A program made the translations under genes and the position numbers. Below, in pieces: positions 56,700 to 64,000 of a DNA stretch of 64,000 nt. Source of the stretch: Paguma larvata (Eukaryota > Chordata > Mammalia > Carnivora > Viverridae); contig CM057827.1 in NCBI GenBank assembly GCA_030068075.1, positions 72,678,500 to 72,742,499 of the forward strand, given 5' to 3'. Position 1 is the stretch's first letter. Each line of letters starts with the position of its first letter. The notes beneath the pieces are model-generated. The model saw nothing but the letters and a program-made list of their open reading frames with translations. It did not search any database and was not told where the DNA came from.

Positions 56700-57725
56700 A
56701 AACTAGTTTTAAATAGGCACTAAATATGGCTTTATTGATGGTGAAGACAGGTTTTGGAATATATGTGTAACCAAGGTACAAATAATGAACACTGCTCCGT
56801 TCTAAAGTGAACACTTGCACTGTATGCCAGAACCAGCAGAAAGAGCAGCAAACTGGCCTGTCTGCCTGTAGAGCGACAAACCCTTCCCCATTTTGTATAC
56901 AGAGGTTCCTTAGTTCATTAAGTGTCTGTGGAACCCAACTGGTGGAGAGATACCAGCGTCTAAGTAGAAGCTGCCTTGGGAACGTTGTGTCAAAAAATCA
57001 GAACCCAAGTAAAGTCTCCAGCTCCTGTAGCAGCCACAAATGCTGGGACAGCAGCAATTCCTTTATTATTAAATATATGGGGCTGTACTTCCTTCAATGT
57101 TAGACTCAGCAGAGAGGCTTCTGGCCAAAGTGGCCATGGTCCTTAGAGTTATTTTTTCAATTCCTTTTTGCCTCCCAGATGCAAGGCAGTTACAATTTGA
57201 GCTATGACATGGGGAAAACCCAGATGTGGTTCAGGCTCCCATAGAGACCACATGAGGTTGGAGGAGGAGGCTTGTGCGGGCACTCTCCCCAAATATTGGG
57301 TTTAGAGTTTACTAATAGACCTCAGGGTTCTCCTTTGGTTTCTGGGAAGGGTAAGGTAGAACCCTCAGCTTAAGGGTTCTTCAGGAAAAGGCAGCCATTC
57401 TAGCATTATTTTCAGTCAGGGAGCCTCTACATTAAATAGACCTGAGCAAAAATGTCACATCTGTACCAATCAGATTTTTACCATGACCATGAACTGGAAC
57501 CATCTCCCTTGACCTTCTAGTATTTCCTTCTCCTATGACAATGGGGTCCTTTCCATCTGCACTTGCGTAATTAGAGGAAATTACTTCAATAACACCTAAA
57601 ACAAAAAAGATCTCTTTAAGGTGACTCACTTTTATTCTATCATCCATCATTAATCCCAGAATAATGGTCTATTCACCCTACACTTATATGATTAAGGACA
57701 TTCTCCTAAATTATTCTTTTTTTCT
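56700..57725. other. unassigned intergenic sequence
   Basis: A kilobase with no recognised repeat. A 72-residue minus-strand open frame (57650-57432) has no motif I recognise and no supporting context. Confidence 0.4.
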
Positions 57726-57928
57726 TTAACATTTATTTATTTGGAGAGAGAGAGAGAGAGAGCGCGCGCATAAGTGGGGTAGAGGCAGAAAGAGGGAGAG
57801 AGGATTCCAAGCAGGCTCTGCACAGTCAGCGCAGAACCAGCAGAGCTCAAACTCACAAATCTCGAGATTATGACCTGAGCCAAAACCAAGAGTCGGTTGT
57901 TTAACCTACTGAGCCACCCAGGTGCCCC
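57726..57928 (-). mobile_element. feliform SINE
   Basis: Reverse-complement, flanked by TAAATTATTCTTT on both sides. Confidence 0.92.
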
Positions 57929-58176
57929 TTAAATTATTCTTTACATAATAAGGGGCCGCTCACCTTGACTTTTGTTCCTGCTCTATCTTGAAACACCCAA
58001 CAAAGTTGAAAGAACAAAGAAAAAAGTTCCCTAAGAGGCGGAATCCTGCATATTTTATCTCTGTCTAGGTGCTCATTTAAGAGAGCACTTCGATAGGTTT
58101 GAAAATTGCAGGTATTCCCCACTTTTTGTAAGTTCAAGTTATGCCACTTTGCATGTATGAAAGAGCTTCATTAGTA

Positions 58177-59009
58177 CAGGTATACCTCAGAAATATTGTG
58201 TGTTTGGTTCCAGACCACTGAAACAATGCGATATCACAATAAAGTCATTCAAATAAATTTATTGGTTTCCCAATGCATATAAAAGTTAGGTTTATACAAT
58301 AGTGTAGTCTATTAAGTGTGCAATAGCATTATGTCTGAAAAAAGTACGTATCTTAATACTTTACTGCCAAAAATGCTAACCATCAATTAAAAAATAAATT
58401 AAAAAACTCCAGAGATATACACCTTGTCATCATAACCGACAAAAGAAAATACAGATGGACATAAAAATTTTAATGTAATAAATGTCTGGAACAACATGGC
58501 CTAGTTGGAGCTAGGAAGATATAATTCAAAGAAGGTAAAACCAACTCAGATGTGTATTCAAGAAGGGGCCTAAGTAATAATTTAATATCTCTAGGGTCTC
58601 TTTTCACTTAACAAATATCTGAAAAGGGAAAAGTCCTGGGTATACTGACCCAAGATATTTCTGTATGAGGCTTACTCACATTTGTTAACAAGTAACTCAT
58701 ACCTTTGAAAACGTCAGAATGTTATAATTTATTAGTGTTGCTTTTGGAAGGATGGATTGCATGAGGCATCTGATTACGAAAGAAAATTGCCCGCCTGGTG
58801 AAAAAAAGGCTAACCAATCATCTGAGCTTTCAACAAATTGTAATCACTGATCACAGATTACCATAACCAATATAATAGTAACAAAAAAGTTTGAAATACT
58901 GCAAGAATTACCAAAATGGGACTCAGAGACATGAAGTGAACGCATGCTGTTGGAAAAATGGCACTGATAAATTTACTTGACACAGGGTTGCCACAGCATT
59001 CAGTTTGTT

Positions 59010-59041
<32 letters not shown>

Positions 59042-59094
59042 ACAATATCTGTGAGGAGCGATAAAGCGAAGTGCAACAAAACGTGGTATGACTG
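58177..59094. mobile_element. Tigger1-type DNA transposon relic, internally deleted
   Basis: The left end CAGGTATACCTCAGAAATATT and the right end GTGGTATGACTG are degenerate inverted termini, flanked by TA (58175-58176) and CA, a mutated TA (59095-59096). GTTTCCCAATGCATATAAAAG and ACTGATCACAGATTACCATAA are Tigger1 end segments. The transposase gene is absent. A foreign insert lies at 58386-58808. Confidence 0.82.
58386..58808. other. unidentified insert inside the Tigger relic
   Basis: About 420 bases flanked by GCTAACCATCA (58375-58385) and GCTAACCAATCA (58809-58820), which are one site in the parent element. A short A-run precedes the right copy. No repeat family, LTR ends or coding motif is recognised. 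Confidence 0.6.
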
Positions 59095-59200
59095 CACCTG
59101 TTTTCCCTCAACGAAAGAAATCCAAAAGAGGATTTTCACTTTTACAGGAAAAGCAAAATAGCTTTCACTGTTTTGCAGCTAGCCCTGGTGGAGACAGCTC

Positions 59201-60129
59201 TCACGACAGAAAGGAAAGTGGCACCACCAAGCTCCTTCCCTGGGAACTACACTCAGCATTAAGCCGCCATAGATTTGAATTGTGTCTTTGAGCATCTGTG
59301 CTTTTTTTCTCCATATATTTTGTGCATCCGTTAGCAAGATGTGTCCTAAGGTATCTGAAAACCCTGAGAGATTATTTTGGGGATTTGAGACTACTCAATA
59401 ATTTCCCCACAATTGTCGTTTCGTTTTATTCACTTCAGCTTAGGAAAAGGTTTCAAAGGACTCAACTTTCGGATATGGGCGGCTGGGGGAACTTGTCTTA
59501 TCTGCTGCTCAAGTTGAGTATGAAGGAATAGGGATGAACAGGAGAGTGAGTAAGATTGGCTGTATGTTTAAACGTCTGAAAGGCTCATGAGGTTTTCCAG
59601 TACTTGTCAGAATAACCTCCACTGGCAGTCTCCTCGCTGGGACTAAGTTTAGACTAGTCTAAAGACTGTCTCATCTTGTCAGCAAGGTAATTAATTGGTT
59701 AACTCAATCAAAAAAACTTATGATGCATATGTATTTAGGATTGGGAAGGGTCATGAAATTGAGTGAAATATGAGATATCCCTGTAATGATAAATCCAGAC
59801 TCATAAAAGGTAGTTTCATAATCAGGGATGCGGAGTGGGAGGGTGGGGTCTGCAGGGTTGGTCCCTAGAGAAGCCAGTCTTGTGTTCTGTTCCAGAAGTA
59901 ACTCCGGCGAGAAGGACTGGATGATAACCTTAACATTTTAATCTATTTCCTACTGGTACATCTTTACTCCGACTTTTTATAGGTATTTCATTGAGCAGAG
60001 CAGCTAATTGTCACCAGCCCTTCCTCCTCTGGCTACTCAGCCCAAGCTCCAGCACTTTCACTAGAGCCACACCCCCAGGTTCTGGACCTAAGTTCGGACC
60101 AATACAGTTGCACCTCACGAGTCACAGGA
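59201..60129. other. unassigned sequence upstream of the PIP4P1 promoter
   Basis: No repeat or exon is recognised. The last few hundred bases may contain distal promoter sequence. Confidence 0.45.
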
Positions 60130-60690
60130 CCAGAGCGGCCAGCCAATAGGAGACCAATTATAACCGCAAAGAGGAGATGTCTTTTAATGGTATCTTTGGA
60201 CCAATGAGGAGCAATGATTATGCACCCGCTCTGGGCGCGTAACAGAGGACGCCCGGCTTCCCGAAACAGGTGACCAGTGAGCTGAAGCAGCCTAGTCCCA
60301 CCTCCTGGTCTGGAGGTAACGCGATGGGCGACGCTTCCAATGGCTCGCAGAACCTCTCGTCACGTGCAGGTTTTGCAGGCCCAGCGGCCTCCGGGAGGTC
60401 ATGTGACAGTTGACGTTACCGCGACGCTCCCCAATGGAAATAAAGAACTGCCTTCACAGGACCAAGAATTGATTTATCTCCACGAATAATAGCACGGCGG
60501 GGGCGGGGATAGCCTATCACGTGCTTGCGGGACGGAATCGGGCGGGGCAGGCCACTGGTTGCGGGGCGAGCTGGGCGCGCGGCGCGCAGGCGCCCTGGGG
60601 ACCCGGTAGCGGCGGCGGCGGTGGCTGCGGAGACCGCGGCGGCGAATAGAGCCGGGTCCTTGGCCGAGGCAGGAGGCGGTGGTGGCGGCC
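60130..60690 (+). promoter_or_regulatory. PIP4P1: PIP4P1 promoter with CCAAT boxes and E-boxes
   Basis: No TATA box is evident. CCAAT boxes occur at 60143, 60154, 60201, 60337 and 60431. Palindromic CACGTG E-boxes lie at 60361-60366 (in GTCACGTG) and 60518-60523. GTCATGTGAC, an MITF/TFE-type M-box, is at 60398-60407. CpG density rises sharply from about 60480 and continues past the ATG. TMEM55B is reported to be induced by TFEB/TFE3 through CLEAR-type sites, so these E-boxes are good candidates for that control. Confidence 0.7.
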
Positions 60691-60832
60691 ATGGCGGCAG
60701 ATGGAGAGCGATCCCCGCTGCTCTCCGAGCCCATCGACGGTGGCGCCGGCGGCAACGGATTAGTCGGGCCGGGCGGGAGTGGGGCTGGGCCCGGGGGAGG
60801 CCTGACCCCCTCCGCACCACCGTACGGAGCCG
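60691..60832 (+). CDS. PIP4P1: PIP4P1 exon 1, with an alternative donor at 60853
   Basis: 142 nt from the ATG in GCCATGG. The first donor, GTAAAC after 60832, gives the 277-residue form. A second donor, GTAAGC after 60853, adds exactly 21 nt (residues GKHAPPQ) and keeps the frame, giving 284 residues. The second donor fits the consensus better. Confidence 0.93.
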
Positions 60833-63480
60833 GTAAACATGCCCCGCCCCAGGGTAAGCCGGGGTGGGTCCGAGGTGTTCCCGCGGGGGTATGCTGAGAG
60901 GCGGGAGGGGGCGGGGCCGAGGGAGGAGGCGGGACCCAGGCGCCAGGTGCGGAGCAGTTGCACCTGTAACTGGGTGAAGCGCTCTTCTTTCGCAATTGCT
61001 ACCAGAGCTCGGGAACGAGAGGGGGTTCTGAGGAAGCTGACTGAAGCACGGATTATAAGAAGCCTGCCGAGCTAGATAAGAAGGGTTGAGGACCAAAGAG
61101 TCCTCTGACCCTGTAGAGCATCAGTGAGGGTGTCTACAAGTGATGGCACCCTTTTTACTTTCCTCTCCAGCATTTCCCCCGTTCCCAGAAGGACACCCAG
61201 CCGTGTTGCCTGGGGAGGACCCACCCCCTTACTCACCCCTGACCAGCCCGGACAGTGGAAGTGCCCCCATGATCACCTGCAGAGTCTGCCAGTCTCTCAT
61301 CAACGTGGAAGGCAAGATGCATCAGCATGTAGTCAAATGTGGCGTCTGCAATGAAGCCACTGTGAGTTACTTACATCTCTGAAGTGGGCCCTGTTTCCTG
61401 GATCCTCTTTCTGATCCCTTGATTCTAGACCCTGATGTACAGGTGTTAGCCGAGTAGTAGTCATGAAACCCAGGTTTCAGTTCCAGGAGTCTCACACTGC
61501 CATTTCCCCAGCAGTCACTCAACAGAGCTGATGTTCACCATCCTGCACCTTCATACCTATTCTGGATGGATACTTAAGCCTAGTCTTTATTTGCAAATCT
61601 CGTGCTATATGCTTTTCTTTCATTTCTCTGGTTAAGACCTTATCTGGCTAAGATCTTATCTCTCTGATCTCTCCTCAGAAGGTGTTTTTGGAGGAAATGG
61701 AAGGGATTGGAATTAGAGGTTTGCTTACAATATCCTCATTATTCTCTAGCCAATCAAGAATGCACCTCCAGGGAAAAAATATGTTCGGTGCCCCTGTAAC
61801 TGTCTCCTTATCTGCAAAGTGACTTCCCAGCGGATCGCCTGCCCTCGGCCCTACTGGTAAGAGGCATCAAGTGGGGAAGGGCATCGGTGGGAATAGCTGG
61901 AAAGCCCTACAAAGGATGAATGTTTGCAGAGAATGTAAAGGTGAGAGCCTGGTGTTTATTTAGAAGGAGAAAAAGTTAAGGACTGTCATATCATTAGAAT
62001 GTTACAGCCATCTTTTTCAAATCTCAATAAAAAGATTGGGATGAAATTTGTGTCCTTGGGGGACATAGAGAGTCTAAGGGACTGGATGAATTATCCTCAG
62101 GTAAAATGGAAGTTAGAGACCTGAAGTTTAAGCATTGCTATTCCTCAAGATTCCCTCGGGCTAGGGTTGGGGTAGGGCTGTGTACAGAGAAGTGGAGGAA
62201 CTTAGAGAGGCAGGGATTGGGAGCTATGAAGGAAGGATAGTGTGGGCATTTTAGGATTAAAAAGTATTTAAACATAATCCTCCTTTACAGCAAAAGAATT
62301 ATCAACCTGGGGCCTGTTCATCCAGGACCTCTGAGTCCAGAACCACAGCCTGTGGGTGTCAGGGTCATCTGTGGACATTGCAAGAATACTTTCCTGGTGA
62401 GGAGGAGCATTGGGAAGCCTTGGGAGGAGGCGGGAGAAACAGAAGTAATCATGAATATATTTCTGAGTTATGATAATGAATCCTGAGAAGGTCTGTTCTC
62501 ATTTCCCTTCTGTTCCATTTCCCACCCTCCCCTGCCCCAGAGCCTTCGCTGGACATGAACCTGCTTCTATTAATTGGCTTCTCCCTTTTTTGTTCTCCAT
62601 AGTGGACAGAATTCACAGACCGAACCTTGGCCCGTTGCCCTCACTGCAGGAAAGTGTACGTGATTGGAGAGTGGCATCGTTGAACTGGTAATTGGGTAAT
62701 ATGTACAGTAAAAGCTTCAGGGCCATTACAAACAACCATCTGTTTGCCTCCCCACAGGTCATCTATTGGGCGCAGATATCCACGAAAGAGATGTGTCTGC
62801 TGCTTCTTGCTCGGCTTACTCTTGGCAGTCACTGCCACTGGCCTTGCTGTGAGTAACCTTGATCCGGCCCTTTCATTCTTCAGCCTCATCTCTATAGCCT
62901 ACGATTTGCGAAATGGCTACCCTAAAAAAAGTGAAAGAAACTGAGGGAGGGGTTTTTGTCTGTTTTGCCTTGTTTTAACGTGGAGATGAGCTGAAGTTGA
63001 AGGTAACTAATAAACAATCTTGTTACTATGGGAGCAAAAAACAGCATCTTCTTTATGCGGGAGACAAGGCAATGAAGTGGCTTAAATTAAGAGTTGCTGT
63101 TAGGAGCCCTGGCTCCCTTGTCCGACAGTAAGACACACTGACACATGTTAGGGATTGTACAAGTTATGTACCTGCCCAGGGAAAGACAGCATTACTGGGC
63201 CTTTAAGAAGATCCCTGAAGGTGGATACACACGCATAGGAAACCAGGCCCTGAAGCTCCCATTCCGTGTTACTGTTACTAGGGCTTTTAGAAAGTGGTGA
63301 GAGATTAACAGTAACCCCATTTTCCTTCTTCATCAGTTTGGCACATGGAAGCACGCTCGGCGATATGGAGGCATCTATGCGGCCTGGGCATTTGTCATCC
63401 TGCTGGCTGTGCTGTGTTTGGGCCGGGCCCTCTATTGGGCTTGTATGAAGGTCAGCCACCCTGTCCAGAACTTCTCCTGA
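60691..63480 (+). CDS. PIP4P1: PIP4P1 (TMEM55B), lysosomal membrane protein (seven coding exons, gene-level entry)
   Basis: Exons: 60691-60832, 61171-61361, 61750-61856, 62291-62396, 62603-62655, 62758-62848 and 63337-63480. All junctions are GT-AG and the sum is 834 nt, or 277 codons plus stop, matching the human short isoform as I recall it. The N-terminus has a SPLL dileucine-type sorting motif and a Gly/Pro-rich region. Cysteine pairs follow (CRVC 84-87, CGVC 104-107, CPCNC 125-129, CGHC 174-177, CPHC 194-197). The proposed phosphatase motif CX5R is CKVTSQR at 133-139. Two membrane helices lie near 212-231 and 243-265. The family was described as a PtdIns(4,5)P2 4-phosphatase. TMEM55B also recruits JIP4 to lysosomes for dynein-driven clustering. 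The enzymatic activity has been debated. Confidence 0.97.
61171..61361 (+). CDS. PIP4P1: PIP4P1 exon 2
   Basis: 191 nt, acceptor CTCTCCAG, donor GTGAGT, ending in phase 0. It encodes the Pro-rich [10 protein letters not shown] stretch (a PPxY-type motif at PPPY) and the first two cysteine pairs. Confidence 0.95.
61750..61856 (+). CDS. PIP4P1: PIP4P1 exon 3
   Basis: 107 nt, acceptor TTCTCTAG, donor GTAAGA. It encodes CPCNC and the proposed catalytic CX5R motif CKVTSQR (residues 133-139). Confidence 0.95.
62291..62396 (+). CDS. PIP4P1: PIP4P1 exon 4
   Basis: 106 nt, acceptor TTTACAG, donor GTGAGG, ending in phase 0 after Leu182. It encodes the Pro-rich [13 protein letters not shown] stretch and CGHC. 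Confidence 0.95.
62603..62655 (+). CDS. PIP4P1: PIP4P1 exon 5
   Basis: 53 nt, acceptor CTCCATAG, donor GTACGT. Only this donor joins Val200 in frame with exon 6. It encodes [17 protein letters not shown]. Confidence 0.93.
62758..62848 (+). CDS. PIP4P1: PIP4P1 exon 6
   Basis: 91 nt, acceptor CCCCACAG, donor GTGAGT. It encodes the basic RRYPRKR segment and the first membrane helix. Confidence 0.95.
63337..63480 (+). CDS. PIP4P1: PIP4P1 exon 7 (C-terminus and stop)
   Basis: 144 nt including TGA, acceptor CTTCATCAG. It encodes the second membrane helix (residues 243-265) and the short tail ending QNFS. Confidence 0.95.
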   Translation, partial: FGTWKHARRYGGIYAAWAFVILLAVLCLGRALYWACMKVSHPVQNFS

Positions 63481-64000
63481 GCTCCACGACGACTCACAGA
63501 CTGTGCCTGGCCCCTTCCTGGTGGGGACAGTGACACTACGAAGGGAACCGTGGTAAAAGGCTCCCTGGGCTTCTGTAAGGGGAGCCAAGCAGCTGCCTTC
63601 CTTTTCCCTGGGGAGAGGTAGGAAGGAACCGGGCCCTCACTTAGGTTTGGAGGGGTAGGTAAGACCACTGCTGGCCATCTGCTTTCCTCCAAGGGCTGCT
63701 GTGTTTAGGGTGAAATAGGAAAAATGTTGCCCCTAAACCTGGGTCCTAGAAGAGGGTTCTAGCCTTGTCCTTCCTATATGCTCCCTGAGAGCCATTCCTG
63801 TCCCTTTAAACATTCCAGGGCAGGGTGGGGGTGGGTAGCCCTGGGGGTTCCCTCCCTTTTGTGCACCATTAGGACCTTGCTGCTGCTATTGCACTTCACC
63901 AGGGGCTGGCTCTGGCCTCAGTTCCCTCAGTCTCCTCTCCCCCCATTCTGTGTCCTGGGGGGTGGGGATGGGGTCAGCCGCTGCTCTGTACAGAACCACA
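63481..64000 (+). other. PIP4P1: PIP4P1 3' UTR, cut by the window end
   Basis: GC-rich, repeat-free sequence directly after the stop codon, with no AATAAA before the window ends. The UTR therefore probably continues beyond 64000. Confidence 0.7.

Larger units (their letters stand above)
58098..59200. mobile_element. older repeat hosting a Tigger insertion
   Basis: GGTATTCCCCACTTTTTGTAAG through CATTAGTA at the left, and CCTGTTTTCCCTCAACGAAAGAA with GAGGATTTTCACTTTTAC at the right, join into one familiar repeat once the Tigger is removed. The family was not named with confidence. Confidence 0.55.

Noticed and set aside
57432..57650. 72-residue minus-strand frame as a possible viral or host gene
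   Set aside because: No recognised motif, no splice or promoter context, and a length expected by chance.
60416..61096. 226- and 173-residue minus-strand frames over PIP4P1 exon 1
   Set aside because: Low-complexity Pro/Ala/Arg-rich shadows of the CpG island and of the real exon on the other strand.

Overview
The window is nuclear DNA from a carnivore, most likely a cat or close feliform relative. The evidence is the interspersed repeats: about 46 copies of a tRNA-Lys-derived carnivore SINE. Their head, body (GAGCCTGGAGCCTGCTT) and CT-rich 3' part read like the felid consensus as I remember it, not the dog one. Genes are split by GT-AG introns, two CpG-rich promoters are present, and old mammalian repeats (MIR, L2, L1, MLT1-type LTRs, Tigger, hAT) fill the rest. 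No bacterial, phage or CRISPR-like sequence is seen.

Three protein-coding genes are supported. RNASE10 (minus, coding exon 8280-8927) encodes a secreted RNase A-family protein with its eight cysteines but without the catalytic residues. PNP (minus, six coding exons between 39695 and 31962) reassembles to exactly 289 codons with its active-site residues present. PIP4P1/TMEM55B (plus, seven coding exons 60691-63480) reassembles to 277 codons and leaves the window in its 3' UTR. As I recall the human 14q11.2 region, these genes have the same neighbours there, so the window shows conserved synteny in reverse orientation. The genes do not form a pathway: one is a sperm-maturation protein, one a purine-salvage enzyme and one a lysosomal membrane protein.

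Layout. 1-8 kb: an MLT1-type LTR split by an L1 (joined to a SINE) that itself carries an uninterrupted RPL7L1 retrocopy, then SINEs, a MIR and an AT palindrome. 8.3-9 kb: RNASE10. 9-31.6 kb: gene-free, SINE-rich DNA with an old L1, an L2 fragment and microsatellites. 31.6-40 kb: PNP, its introns and its CpG-rich promoter. 40.2-49.5 kb: a degenerate class I endogenous retrovirus on the minus strand with both LTRs, broken by later SINEs. 49.5-60 kb: intergenic repeats including a MIR, a hAT relic, two MaLR-type LTRs and a Tigger relic that holds an unidentified insert. 60.1-64 kb: the PIP4P1 promoter (CCAAT boxes and CACGTG/CATGTG E-boxes) and gene.

I found no previously undescribed functional system. 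The observations most worth checking are the intact RPL7L1 retrocopy, the L1-SINE composite inside one target-site duplication, the PIP4P1 promoter motifs and tandem splice donors, and the unidentified insert in the Tigger relic. Repeat names come from recognition by eye, and repeat boundaries are approximate unless a duplication fixes them.
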